Shown one piece after another: positions 44,850 to 56,900 of a DNA stretch of 64,000 bases (within the stretch, counting starts at the first letter, position 1; every line of letters begins with the position of its first letter). The position numbers were made by a program, and so were the translations under genes. This stretch comes from Schizophyllum amplum (Eukaryota > Basidiomycota > Agaricomycetes > Agaricales > Schizophyllaceae): the NCBI GenBank assembly GCA_007026445.1, contig VDMD01000006.1:620001-684000 (forward strand), written 5' to 3'. Under the pieces are notes generated by a model. It had not been told where the DNA came from, made no database searches, and worked only from the letters and a program-made list of their open reading frames with translations.

Positions 44850-46638
44850 CTAAGCTGCAACCTCAGAGGCAGCCTCCTTCGCGATGTGCTCCTTCATGTC
44901 ACTGTGCAATCGGTTAGACTAGCGATTGGCTCGCCAAGGAACAGAACTTACTAAGTGTTCATCTCCGGAATGGTAAGCTTCGTCCACCCAAGCTCCTTCG
45001 CCGTCGCATCGAACGAGCTTGGCAAGTTGAGCGACGTGAACCCGATGCGCTCGTTGATGTCGTCGGTCGCCAGGCGGCTGGCCATCTGGACGCGCGACGC
45101 GCGCGGCTTGCGGATCTTCTCGTACATGCGCAAACCCGCCGCAACGTCGTGTGTGTACTGGGGGTAGTTCTTGGAGAAGATAATACCAAGGGCTGCTGCG
45201 TCCTCAATGGCCTGGCAGGCGCCCTGCGACTGGTGCGGCTGCATGACGATGAGTAGGCGCAGACTGAGAATGGGAGACGAGAATGCGTACCATCATGGGA
45301 TGCGCAGCGTCGCCCAGCAGCGTCGCGGGCCCCTTGGACCAGTACTGCAACTCAGTGAGTAATTTGGGACGCAGCCGGCACAAGGACGTGACATACCGGG
45401 TATTCATCATGCACATACAACCGCCATGGCATGCGGTCTATGGAGGCCTTCAAGAGGTCGACGACGTTCTTCTCCAGCTTGTCCGCGTACGCGCCGACGA
45501 GCATCTCCTCCACATCTACCTCCTTGAAGGTGAAGCCCTCCGACGTGTGCTGCGCGGCGTACTCCGTCGGCATGAAGCAGTAGAACGAGACGATCTGATG
45601 CTCTAGTCAGCCACGCAGTAACGTATATCGAAAACCTTGCACGACGCACATCGCCGCCCGCACAGGGAGACATCACGATCTTGAAGTACTTGTTGACGCT
45701 AGTGCGCCTGTCAGCTTACATTAGCTGCGATCGGAAAGGGACACTTACTCCTCGTGCTGCTCGAAGCCATTCCAGTATTGGATGGCGGGCTCGTAGCTGT
45801 AGTCGACGAGCCCGAGACGCTTCACGTCGTCCGTGAGAACATTGCACCGGAAGCACGTCTGCGGCGCGTACTTGCGCTCCGTCTTGATGCCGAGCGCCGT
45901 GCGTACGTTGGACTACAAGAAAGGATTCAGCTTGCAGGTTCCGGTCCGCGCCTAAGGCCTTCCGATCGAGGGTCACGTACCCGAATACCATCTGCGCCGA
46001 TGATCACGTCCGCCTTGATCTCCTTGCCGTTCCTAAACTTGATGGTGCTGGTCTCTACGTCTACGTCGTCGCAGATGTAGTCCACGACGACCTTGACGGG
46101 GTCGCCCTCGCCGTCCTCGGCTGTCGCTGTTTCAAGCAGCATCGTGTGCATATCCTGCCTATGGAACATGTTGTACACCTGTGAGGGGGACGTCAGCATT
46201 GACGTCAAGCGGTATACTATGAGCATGCGTACGTTTCCCCACTTCTTCTCGTAGTCGCTGAGGTCGTAAACCGCGATCGGTTCGCTCGTCTTCCAGTCGC
46301 GCATGGTGAGGTGCAGAAGGACCACGGGTCTGCCGGAGGGAACGTCCACCTTCCACTCGTGAAGCCACTGCGTGCCGTTAGCGGCGCACGAAATCGAGGC
46401 TGGTAGTAGACATGAGCACTGCGTTTGCCAGCCTATGCGTGAACATACCTCCAACTTCCGCGGCGAAGTTGCGGCGCTCGTACACGGTCACTGGACGTGG
46501 ATGAGCTCTGGTTCTGGATGATGCAACCCGTAGGCGCGCACCTTTGTGCCCGGCGCGCCTCATCGCGACAGCGGCGCTCAGCCCCCCAATACCGCCTCCC
46601 ATGACCGCAACATCCAGCTTCTTCCACTGAGCCGACAT
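44850..46638 (-). CDS. FAD-dependent monooxygenase (salicylate hydroxylase-like)
   Basis: Group A flavin monooxygenase, NAD(P)H-dependent hydroxylation of an aromatic ring is likely. Exons 46638-46542, 46490-46449, 46399-46233, 46178-45981, 45912-45749, 45698-45650, 45594-45397, 45344-45291, 45238-44952 and 44901-44850 give 435 residues. Dinucleotide motif GGGIGG at 14-19 after a beta-strand; DG motif IIGADGIRS around 165-169; GD motif LLGDAAHPMMPHQSQGA starting near 314, its last part joined by splicing. The short C-terminal exon ends in KEAASEVAA. The substrate (salicylate, hydroxynicotinate or other phenol) cannot be told. Confidence 0.92.
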
Positions 46639-47729
46639 CTGTGACAGAGGTGATGTATATATACGCGTGAAGCGCGACGCGATCGACTATCGTGGGTCGA
46701 GTTGAGGGAGCGCCACCCCTACGAAGCGCGCCCTTATAAGTAGTGGCCCGCTCCGATAGTGATGCCGTCTTCGGTTGATGGGATGGCAGCGGATGCCGAT
46801 GAGCCTAGCGCACCCCCGTCCCGTAGCCCAATCGTACTTAATGCCGGTCGATAGCTCCGTCCGATGACTTGGCTTTCAGCGGCACAGTGACAGATAACTG
46901 ATAAGGCGGGGAAGAGGGGGACAGCCCCTGCCCCCCGCCGCAAGGGAAGACGGCCGACAGGAGCGTCAGTGGGCTAAGGACGTCAGTATCGGCGAAGGAT
47001 GCTAGCGTTCCCAGCGGGTTGCCTTCGCTGATGACGGATTCGTGCACGCCACCCTTCTCGCGCGCTCGGGGTAGCCTGGGGTATGGAATCTGGGATGCGA
47101 GAGCCAGCGAAGCCAAACGAGGCTCGTGAAAACAAGACTTCACGTCTAGACACCGTGTCCTATCGGAGAGACAATAAGGACGATGAGTTGCCGACTTCAC
47201 GATAGCGGGAGGCACGGTACGGTCTCACACGGCGTCCACGCCGATCGCTGGCGGCTTTCACTGTCGTGTCCGACCTGCAGCAGATAGAAATCGTCAATTT
47301 CAACGGTTTACGTTCAGCGATAGCCTGCGTACCGAGGGTGACGGTGAGGTTCATACAGGTGAACATCCACCAGTGAAGCCTGTCTGTATTGATTAGCGGG
47401 AGTCTGGACTCTGTCGTGGAAGGTTGAACGGGTCGCCCCGCAGCCCATGGCGGGTCAAAATGAAGCCAACTGTCGCGCAGAGGCTATGAGTCCGTCATCG
47501 TCGCTGTAGTCAGTATGTTCGGCAGCGGGGGGAGGCCCGCGGCGCTCACGTGATCGCATGGCGCGCCGCAGGTTTGCTTCCGTGGGTGAAGCTATGGGTC
47601 TGAGCTATAGCAACTACTCCTGGACGCCTCGCAAAGATAGAAGATGACAAACACATACTATGATACACATTATGGCTTCCTAGTTTACAGGTGGTTCTCG
47701 CTTCGAGTGCCGTCTTCTGCTTCCTTTCA
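46639..47729. other. 1.1-kb interval without recognised gene
   Basis: Carries TATA-like TATATATAC close to the monooxygenase start (46656-46664, minus). The minus-strand frame 46838-47215 has no homology I recognise and no splice context. Confidence 0.45.
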
Positions 47730-48635
47730 CTATGAGCCGAGTCTGCTGAAGTTGCCGTCCGTGCCAGTGATCTTCTCGTGGTCGGCCAGGTTCGCCTGTG
47801 CTTCGTATACAGTGATGGGTATGCCAGTGTTGCGCTGAGAGGCCCGTGTCAGGTTGGGTGTGAGGTCATGCACAGGAACGCACCTCCTGCCAATGACCCA
47901 AGAATCCAACGTAGTAAACGCGTGTGGTATCCGCGCCTTGTGCTGCCGGGAAGAACAAAGTGATGCTGGAGATGTTGGAAAACTTGGCCGTCCTGCGCCA
48001 GACGATCAGTATTTAACGGCAAGGCGATAGGTCTGGCGCTTACTTAACAGCGTATTCTCCTACTTCGCGACCTTGGGCTACATCGAATTCTTGGGTAGCT
48101 GTCTTGTCCGCAACATCGTCAAAATCCATGTCTGCCGCATTCGCAAACTTGGAGGCGGAGGCCAGCGTTAGGCCAGCGCGTCAGCTTTGACATCATAACA
48201 CTCACCAGCACGACTTTGGAAGGCGTCTGGTCGGTCGGGCCAGTCTTGAGTAGGATAGAGCGCAGTCGCACGGCGCCTGTAAAGGGTACGCGGATGATCC
48301 TGGGGGCGACTGCTGGTCAGACAGCAGGCGACTTGACAGAGACAGATGCGCACATCTGATCGTCCGCGTCCGACTCGAGGTACTGCGAGTGGTGTCAGCT
48401 TCATGCAGACGGACAATTGGTATGGTAGGCGCACCTCTGTCTCATCCAGTCTCTCATGCCAAGGCTTGATAACCTCCGGACCTTCGCCGTTTGCATTCAG
48501 AGCGTGCACGACGCCGCGATCGACGTGACTGTAGAGATTGTCCTGCGGTCCCAGGTCGGACGTGTCGTGGTCATGACCATGGTCGTGCTCATGGCTTTCG
48601 CCTGCACAGCCGTTGTGAATATGTTCGTGAGGCAT
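47730..48635 (-). CDS. PITH-domain protein (PITHD1-like)
   Basis: The PITH domain is the proteasome-interacting C-terminal domain of TXNL1; PITHD1-type proteins contain it alone. Exons 48635-48435, 48382-48354, 48299-48206, 48147-48044, 47992-47884 and 47834-47730 give 213 residues. The N terminus is a His-rich HEHDHGHDHD tract, typical of the family. It is followed by NLYSHVDRGVVHALN, YLESDADDQM, IIRVPFTGAVRLRSILLK, FANAADMDFDD, TQEFDV and RVYYVGFLG. Cytosolic or nuclear. Confidence 0.93.
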
Positions 48636-49137
48636 ATTGCTCAATGCACCATCGGTAGACAGTGACCTGGAAGGAGATGAAGAAAAGGTGATGGTATTTT
48701 GTGGCGTAATGTCCGCGGTCCCGGTCAACATGCAGTGATGATGCCACGCTCCCTTGCTTCTGGCTTGCGCGCTCATCTTCACCGACTACTCCTCTTGAAT
48801 GTAACCGAACTACAGACAAAGGCCCGTCGAGCGCTTCTGTGCCGTCCTCGGGCACACGACGGATACCCGCTGTACCTGCTTTCTAAGCTTTCTAAATAAA
48901 CCTCCTGGCGGTGGGTATTATCATGTCATCCGACGATCGATGATCTCCTCCTGCTTTTCGAGCGTCAAAGTTCACGCTGCTTCCGTTCACCAGCCTCTCA
49001 CGACACAGAGACGTCATGGGAGCCTACCATGTGGTGCTTCCTACAGCCTTCCAACATAAATACGCGCCTTCCCGAGCTTGCTCTACCATTCCATCCCCTA
49101 CCCCGAAAAGAACTCAAGCCGCCTCTATTTCCAAACT
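48636..49137. other. Divergent promoter region
   Basis: Between PITH (minus) and ADH (plus) starts; no gene recognised. Confidence 0.45.
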
Positions 49138-50394
49138 ATGTCCACGTCTGTCGATTTCACTGTCTTCAAGGGCTCGAAGGGCGGCAAGATCGTGAAGAGC
49201 AAGACGCATAGGGAGCTGAAGAACGACGATGTTCTCGTCAAAGTGACCCATTCGGGCCTCTGCTTCACCGATATCCACTACCGCGAGCAGGACATGGTCC
49301 TCGGCCACGAGGGCGTCGGTGTGGTAGAGAGCGTTGGCCCCGACTGCAATGATCTGAAGCCGTGAGTGGGGCGTCGCACCAGTCCCTTATCTCTCGACTT
49401 ACTTGGCGACGATAGCGGCGACCGCGTAGGCTGGGGCTACGTGCAGGACACCTGCGGCACCTGCAACATGTGCTTCCAAGGCGAGGACGTACGTCTATTT
49501 CCGGCCTCAAGCATTTTTGGAGTCCCGCTGACCGTTTCTGCAGATGTATTGCCGCAAGGCCATTCTGTACGGCGTCGGCAACCTCGACATCGGCTCCTTC
49601 GCCAGCCACGCTGTCGTCCGCGAGCCCTTCCTTCTGCGCGTCCCCGACGAGATTGACCTATTGAACGCCGGCCCGCTATTTTGCGGTGGCGCGACTGTTT
49701 TCGAGGCGCTCAACCGCTACGGCGTGAAGCCCACGGACCGCGTCGGTGTCATTGGCATCGGCGGCCTCGGTCACCTTGCCATCCAGTTCGCGTGCGTGCA
49801 TCCGTCGCCTTCCGAGAATTCTTGTTGTCTGATCAAGTCACATCCGTCTGTGCAGTGCCAAAATGGGGTGCGAAGTTGTCGTGTTCAGCGGCACCGACAG
49901 CAAGAAGGATGAAGCTGTCAAGCTGGGCGCGACCGAGTTCCACGCCACCAAAGGCCTGACCAGCCTCGGGGACATCGAACCCATCAACTGCCTGCTCGCG
50001 ACGAGCAGCGCGCAGCCGGACTGGCAAATGTGTGTACATCTATTATCATCATCCGATATACCGCCCCACGCTTTTGCGCCTTTCTCTAACACGCACACCC
50101 AGGTACCTCGACATCATGGCCCCCAAGGGCATCGTCTTCCCTCTCACCGTTGACATGGGCAAGTTCGAGAACTTCCCCGCTTTCCCCGTCAACAACAAGG
50201 GCCTGACGGTGCAGGGCTCCGCGGTCGGCCCGCGCATCCTCTACCGCAATATGCTGGCGTTTGCCGCACGGCATGGGGTGAAGCCCGTGGTGCAGACGTT
50301 CCCGATGACGGAGGAGGGTATCAAGGAGGCCGTGAAGACGTTGTTGGAGGGGAAGATGCGGTATCGGGGGGTGCTTGTTGCGCAGGATGCGTAG
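49138..50394 (+). CDS. Zinc alcohol dehydrogenase (MDR, CAD-like)
   Basis: NAD(P)-dependent oxidation of alcohols or reduction of (aryl) aldehydes. Exons 49138-49361, 49416-49488, 49544-49791, 49856-50029 and 50103-50394 give 336 residues. Catalytic zinc ligands: Cys42 in HSGLCFTD and His57-Glu58 in LGHEGVG. Structural-zinc lobe CGTCNMCFQGEDMYC, and Rossmann GIGGLG near 170-175. The order and the FVNNKGLTVQGS-like C-terminal segment (here NNKGLTVQGS) fit the cinnamyl-alcohol/aryl-alcohol branch; specificity is inferred only. The start at MSTSVDFTVF is preferred over an upstream frame-open Met. Confidence 0.92.
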
Positions 50395-50750
50395 GCAGGT
50401 GGTGAAGATCTAGAGGTAGACATATAGACGGTGTAGACATATAGACGGTGTAGACATATAGACAATGAGATAGATGCGTGTGACAGTAATACTAGCGAAG
50501 GTGCATGAATCTGAATAGACAGGCGCGTGGCAGTGCCTCACCCTTACCCTCATCGTCGGACAACTCATCTACCATTAGGTGACCGTGATAGGCATATACT
50601 GAGAACTAGAGTACAAAATTTGTGTCCACAGTAGCTCCACACCTCGCAGAAGGGAGCTCTCCAGCCAATCTCCAGCTCGTGCCGTCCGCAGTTAGCACCA
50701 CCTTGCTCTTGTGCTCAATATCAGTTGACAAATTCAGCCTATAGTCTGCG
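50395..50750. other. Convergent 3' region of ADH and F-box D
   Basis: Only the 17-bp minisatellite is noteworthy. Confidence 0.5.
50415..50463 (+). repeat. 17-bp tandem repeat, about 2.9 copies
   Basis: Unit GTAGACATATAGACGGT repeated almost perfectly just after the ADH stop, in its likely 3' UTR. Confidence 0.85.
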
Positions 50751-52253
50751 TCAGTTTCCGTGAAGCGTATGATACTTAGTAATACGCACGATCTCCTTGA
50801 TGTCCACCTCGTCGGTGTCATAGCTGGATATATCTCCTGCCGCCACATCGACGCACGCAGGGACAGAACTACACGCCTCGCGAATGAAGCGCCAGGCCGC
50901 GCCCACGTCGACTGACGGGACGTACAGCCTGGCCCTTTGCAGACGTAGCGGCCTCAGCGCAATTAGGTTCTTCACCAAAATTACGAAGGAGTCGGAGTCG
51001 TGCGTTCCCTTGTAAGAGCACTGCCGATATCGCTCGACCTTCAACACAGAGAGCTGGGACAGAGCAGCTGGTTTGCCTGAAAGGAGACTCGGGACGTCAG
51101 TGCTGTCGGCCCCACCTTCAAAGTCGTTCGGTGCATCGCGATTGTCTCGGAGAATCAGGGTGTGCAGCGCAGGCAGAAGCTGGATAAGCTCGTAGAGGCA
51201 TTTGCCGTGCGGGCCGTATCTGACACTGAGGGTGGTGAGAGCGCACTTCGAGCGGTCGATGAAGTTCGAGAGCGCGCATTCACCCCGGACGCCGCGGTGC
51301 TCGTACTTGCGTAGCTGAGGGGCGCGCATCATACCCAGGCATGTGTCGTTCTTGTTGCCAGAGAGGTGCAGCACGCGCAGGTTGGGGAGGTCATGCTGGA
51401 CGCCAGCGTAGCGAGCCGACGCGATGCCCATCTTGATATTCACGCCGTGGTCGCGGATGGCGCATATTTCGAGGTTGGGCATGAGGTGCAGGATGAAGGG
51501 GTGGGTGCCAATATGGGAGAAGGCGGGGCCGTGGTAGCGCGTGATGAGCTTCCACGCGCTGCGGACGTGGTCTTTAGCGGGCTTGACGAGGAAGGTGGAA
51601 CTGGCGACGAGCGTGCGGAGGGCGGGAATGGGAGACAGGGCGGCCATGGTGCCGCATTTGCCGTCGTAGAGGAGGTTGATCTCCTCGAGATTGGGCAGGC
51701 CATAGCCAAAGTCGCTTCCGAGGGACTTCAGCACATTATGTATGTTAACATCTGCGTTGGCAGCTATGCTCAAGCTGCGCCATCGGTGCCGGTTCTGCCA
51801 AAAAATTTCCAGAGCAATGCGGAAGGCATCATGATAGGAGAGGTTGAGGCGGATGTCGAGCAGTGCAGGATTCGAGCGCGTCAGGTAGGTCTCGAGGACC
51901 GAGCGAGACTGCTTGGGCGACTCGCTTGGCTTACCCCGGGGCGAGCCGTCGATCTTTGTCCACAGTAGGTGGTTGCTGAGCGCTACATTGCGCCATAGGG
52001 TACAGACGCGCATGAGAGTCCAGATGGGCGCGCGATATGTGAGGCTGAGCCAAACATCGGCCAGATAGTATCGGAAGATGAGGGAAAGGATTTCCGGGGG
52101 TAGGTGGTGGATCGGTACTGCGGCTGGCTGCTGGGGGTGAGTCGTGTTTGTCTGAGAGACAAGCTTGGTTGCCCCAAGTCGTGTGGCAATAGCGAGCGGG
52201 GCCGTGAAGGCGACGAGGGCGACTTGGTGAGCCGGCTCCCACAACCGAACCAT
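50751..52253 (-). CDS. F-box protein D
   Basis: 500 residues, single exon, intact. F-box HHLPPEILSLIFRYYLADV to LLWTKID at about residues 49-105, then the LRR-like region (LEEINLLYDG, LRTLVASS, PNLEICAI, LRVLHLSG, LHTLILRD). The C-terminal block DEVDIKEIV, broken in F-box C, is present. Its N terminus (MVRLWEPAHQ) differs from B and C. Likely SCF ubiquitin-ligase adaptor; target unknown. Confidence 0.87.
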   Translation of the reverse strand: MVRLWEPAHQVALVAFTAPLAIATRLGATKLVSQTNTTHPQQPAAVPIHHLPPEILSLIFRYYLADVWLSLTYRAPIWTLMRVCTLWRNVALSNHLLWTKIDGSPRGKPSESPKQSRSVLETYLTRSNPALLDIRLNLSYHDAFRIALEIFWQNRHRWRSLSIAANADVNIHNVLKSLGSDFGYGLPNLEEINLLYDGKCGTMAALSPIPALRTLVASSTFLVKPAKDHVRSAWKLITRYHGPAFSHIGTHPFILHLMPNLEICAIRDHGVNIKMGIASARYAGVQHDLPNLRVLHLSGNKNDTCLGMMRAPQLRKYEHRGVRGECALSNFIDRSKCALTTLSVRYGPHGKCLYELIQLLPALHTLILRDNRDAPNDFEGGADSTDVPSLLSGKPAALSQLSVLKVERYRQCSYKGTHDSDSFVILVKNLIALRPLRLQRARLYVPSVDVGAAWRFIREACSSVPACVDVAAGDISSYDTDEVDIKEIVRITKYHTLHGN

Positions 52254-52799
52254 GCTGGCAAAGGTGTGAACTGGCAGGTTTTTGAAGTGCTGGCTCGCTT
52301 AGCGTTCAGTCCAGCTAACTTAAGCAGAAGGTCTGAACGACAGCAATCGCAAGTGACAGCTGAAAGGTGAGAGTTGGGAACAAGGAGGAAGAGCGCAGGA
52401 TGGAATGTTGAGATTAGATTTGCCTCAAGGCAGAAGCAGGTTCGCACGGTCACGCTTTTGTCACGCGTTTGCCTTTACAGCTCACGTGGCTCAGGCGAGT
52501 TCTTTTTTTCGCTTTTTTGCGGCATGATGCAGCACCTCTTCGATTACTTCGTGCGGGAGGGCTCAACTGAAGGCAGCTGACTTTCGCGTGTGCATTGTAT
52601 TAAGGGAATGGTGTCTAATCGGCGGGTTAAGGGGATATGCAAAGTATGGGCGGTTGTGAGATAGAACGAGCGAAGCGACAGCGTCTAGAGACCAGACAAG
52701 TAGTCTCCCAGCGCGACAAGCTTGTTAACCGCGTTGATATCCTCCAATGTACCTGGTTTAAAACAAGAGAACGTACGGCTTGAGCTCACTCAAGAGCGC
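52254..52799. other. Intergenic region
   Basis: Upstream of F-box D and downstream of the SH3 gene, both minus strand; nothing recognised. Confidence 0.45.
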
Positions 52800-53721
52800 T
52801 CAAAAGATGGAGTTGATGATGCCACTGCCAATAGCCGAGCCTGTCACAGAGTCAGTGGACGATTAAGACGAGGAGTATATATAAGAAAACGTACCAGCAC
52901 CGAAGCCAACGCCTCCTGCGGCGGCGTGGCCCATCTGAGAGTGGTCATGAGCAGGGCGAAGCGACGACGTAAGTGCTGCTTACGGTATTACCGTATTTGC
53001 CGAACTTGCTCTTCTTGGGCTCTTCAGGCGCAACTGGCGCCGGTGCGGCTTGCATGGAGACAGGACCGCCATTGAATGGCGTATACTGAGCTGGCGGAGG
53101 AGGTCCTTGAGGAGGGGGCTGATATGCCGGTTGGTAGGATGGGTACGACGGAGTGACGTTCCTGTAGGGAGCTGGGAGACCGGCAGGCGGCGCAGGGGCG
53201 GCGTGTCCGATTTTCTCGACGTAGTTCGAAGGGAATAGACCCTGCTTCCCGCGAGCCCGGCCGGTCCACCAATCTGTGTTGGTTTCCTCGACAATCTCAA
53301 TCGTCTCTCCGGCGGTGAACGCAAGGTCGTTGGCGTCCTGGAAGGAGGTCAGTCGTGCACAAGCAAATATACGTTTCAGTACACGCACTTCGCCCTTCTC
53401 GTTGTAAGCCCACAATGCGCGCGCCTGCTGTAACTTGGCAGGCGACGAGACTTGAGGGGGAGGCGAATAGACGGGCGCAGACGGAGGTGCCGGTGAGTAA
53501 GCAGACGTTACACTAGGCATAACCGGCATGGATGGCATGGGCGGCGAGACCGACAGATTGGCCGCGCGGCTGGCCAGCATATCGTCTGCAAACTCGGTGG
53601 GTAGCTTGGCGAGAATATCCCTGCCGTCCAGGGCAGAGATCTTGTTCTGAGCGATCAGAAATTCGACATTCTGGCGGGTCTGCTGAATGAGGATGGACAG
53701 GGCATCGACAGAGACGGTCAT
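52800..53721 (-). CDS. SH3-domain protein (Lsb1/Pin3-like)
   Basis: Yeast Lsb1/Pin3 bind the actin nucleator Las17 (WASP) and influence endocytosis and prion induction. Exons 53721-53389, 53337-52984, 52934-52895 and 52840-52800 give 255 residues. An N-terminal helical segment (LIQQTRQNVEFLIAQNKIS) is followed by a Pro/Ser linker, an SH3 domain from about residue 104 (ARALWAYNEKGE, LAFTAGETIEIVEE, DWWTGRARGKQGLFPSNYV), then a Pro/Tyr/Gln-rich region and a C-terminal KKSKFGKYGNTMGHAAAGG ... GSGIINSIF that is conserved in the family and assembled from three exons. Divergent from Nup159 with starts 225 bp apart. Confidence 0.92.
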
Positions 53722-53946
53722 GGTGAGAGCAATATAGAGAGGCGTGAATGAGGGTCAGAAGCAAGGAGCACAACGGGTGCAGGAACAAGACAGCCGCCGA
53801 GAGCAGTGCAAGGCGCCAAGCCGGCCCGAGTGGCCATGCGATCACGTGAACCTTCCCTTTTGGATTTCCCTTGTTTCCTCCCTTGACGGGTACCGCGGCG
53901 GACTGTCCGCCAGCTTACTACTTCACCCATCTCATTTCGAACGACG

Positions 53947-56900
53947 ATGAACGGACTGACGCCTCTGAGAACGCCAGCCTCTCCAGTGACCGAGCTCAAG
54001 GAGGGAACGGCGGCGGCAGCCACAGCATTCACAGTGAGTGCTTCGTGAACCGCGACACCCCCACGCACTAATCCCCCCATGCAGTTCCCAACCACGAAGC
54101 AGTTGAGCAAGGGCTCTCGATTGACACTCTCCAAGCAAGAGATCTCTGTAGACTTTCGGCATCCGTATCGTTTGTTGGCGACGTCAAGCACGTTGGGATG
54201 GTTCGCAGCCGTCACGTACGAAGGGTCCTGCAGTACGTCTCATGCCAGCATTGATGACACCGTCTCATTCCATACAGAGATTGCTCTGTCTCCCCTGAAC
54301 GACCTACGTTCTGCTGCAAAGGACGTCAAAGCCGACACCACGAACTTCTTCACGCCCAAGCGCACTATAACCCTACCTACGGCCTGCAACCTGCTTGTGC
54401 TAGCCCATAACGATCAACGACTCCTTGCGGGCCTTGACAATGGTCACATTCTCGTGTTCGACGCGCACGCGTTGTTCACGGAGGGTCCGGACGACACTAC
54501 TCCTTTGACCGATCACGACACGCGCGGGGGACCACTGCGTCAAATAGCCAGCAATCCTGGCGCAGAACCATCGCTCTCGGAGTTGGCAGCTGTACTAACG
54601 GAAGAAGGCGCTGTGATACTTCTGGACGTGCTCAATGGATTCCAGGGTGGCTGGGCGCCTGCTGAGGGGGAGGCGCGTGTGACTGCAGGTGAGTCAAGTG
54701 CATAGCTTATATCCGTCCCATACTGATGGCCTTACAGTGTCATGGTCGCCGAAGGGGAAGCAACTGGCACTGGGACTCGAGTCCGGCCATATCCTTACGT
54801 TCACTCCCAATAACAGAGAAGCGCCTCAAAAGCACGTTCCACCGACCTCGTCAAAGACTCCCATGGTATCCATGCAATGGACGGGACCTGCGCACACCTT
54901 TCGGACAGTATATTGTTCTCAAGACGAACCGGAGGACCCTATACACCACATCGTCACCTTCGACGCCCGCGCGAACTCCGTCGAATACATACCGCTGGAA
55001 GCGTCTTTCGCCGTATCTGAACGCTATCCGCCAAGTAGCAGCTTCGTGACGTTGCCAAGATGGGAAGGCGAGCAGAACGTTCTTGTCCTTGCAGGAGACG
55101 CGACAGCGTCGGATATCGAAGTACTCGGGCATTCAGGGATGGGTTGGCATCAAGAAGTCTCTGATAACCCTCTTGCTGTTCCTTTGAAAGAGGAGGACTT
55201 CAGCGAGACCGTCCTTCTTGCCCTTGAGCTGGACCTTACAGACACCACGCCCGTGATGATCGCGTACATGAACGACGGCACTCTGCAGCTGTGGTATCTT
55301 GAAGGGCCCAATCCGTATCCGGGTCTCATCACGCCGTCTGCAATACCTGCACCATCCGCTATGGAGCCCGCTGTGTCAGGCATGTCGATGGATGAAGCCC
55401 CAAAGTCCACTCCTCCTGCTCAAGAAGCCACACCTACTTCTGTGTTCGGTCAGCCTAGCGGGCTCGGCTTCGGCCAAGCTCCCGCGACCTCTCCGTTCGG
55501 CACTCCGTCGTTTGGTCAGCCTTCGTTCGGGCAGGCGCCGTCACCATCTGCCTTCAGTCCGACATCAGCAACGTCTGCGCAACCTGCAACCTTACCGGCA
55601 TTCGGAGCGCCATCAGGGTTCGGCCAGATGGCTAGCAATGCGTCAGCCTTCGGGCAGAGCTCTGGGAATAACTCTGGGTTTGGGCAAGCAGCCAACAATA
55701 CGTCGGCGTTTGGACAGACGTCGAACAATGCATCTGCCTTTGGAAAGCCATCCTTCGGGACTACCAGCACGCCATCAGCGTTTGGTCAATCGTCCTTCGG
55801 ACAGACGGCTGCTCCTGCTTTCGGGCAGTCTGGGTTTGGCCAAACAAGCAATCCGGCTTCCGGATTCGGTAGCACCGGCTTCGGGCAGACCGCGCAACCA
55901 TCTCCTGCAGCCAATGCTTCCGGTGGTGGCGGCTTCGGCGCGTTCGCCAACTCGGGAACCAGCGCGTTTGGTAAGAGCCCTGCGTTCGGCAGTGCGCCAC
56001 AGCAGAATGCACCGACTTCCGGCGGCTTTGGAGGGTTCGCTGGCGGAGCAAGGAGTGCCTTCGGCCAGACGAGCATGGGGCCGCCGCCAACGCCCCAGCA
56101 AACGACGCCACCGCCTGAATCACCAGTAGACGACTCTGCGATGGATGGTATGGGCTCAATGGGTCTAGGAGAGTCCGATGACGATCCTAAGCCGAAGCCA
56201 GCATCTGTGTTCGGGAGTATGCCGCCCCCTGCGGACAAGCCGGCGACGTCAGCTTTCGGTGCTCCCGCCAGCACCAGCCCGTTCGCGTCCACGGCAAGCG
56301 GTATTAAGCCCGCCTCTGGCTTCGGTGCCTTCGGCGGATTCAGCTCGAGCAACAGCGTATTCGGCGGGAAGAAGGATGAGACCCCGAAACCGACATTCGG
56401 CAGTGGTGCGTTCGCGTCCGTGGCCGCTGACGCGCCGAAGCCATCCTCTGCATTCGGGTCGTCGGGATTTGGGCAGTCGGCCTTTGGCAAGCCTGCATTC
56501 GGGCAATCAGCATTCGGGCATCCGTCCTTGGGCCCTGCGAGCAACAAGCCGGCGTTCGGGCGGTCGAGCTTTGGCACGGCACCGGCATCGGGTGGAGGGT
56601 TTGGCGCGTTTGCGAATAAGCCGGCGTCGCTGACTTCGACACCGGTCAAGGATGAGAAACCCACCCCGCCATCTGGCGGGGGCTTCAGCGCCTTCGCGTC
56701 GCGGACGGCGTCGTTCACGACGAAGCCGGATGAAAGCAAACCGATGAGTGCGTTTGGGACTGGAGGGGGCTTTGGTGGGGGCGCGCAGGCAGCGCCAAGC
56801 GAAGGGAAGCCGAGCGTGTTTGGGGCTACTGCGCCTAGTGCGGACGTCAAGCCTGAGGCAGGTACGTCCATTATTATTCCCGACATGATCTTCGCTCGTG

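Noticed and set aside
46838..47215. 125-residue minus-strand frame as a gene
   Set aside because: No recognisable motif, no splice context, and codon content typical of random GC-rich sequence.
50415..50463. Short regular repeats considered as a CRISPR array
   Set aside because: The 17-bp units are directly adjacent with no spacers, and the genome is eukaryotic; it is a minisatellite.
51366..51968. 200-residue plus-strand frame
   Set aside because: Antisense to F-box D, whose frame aligns to three paralogues.
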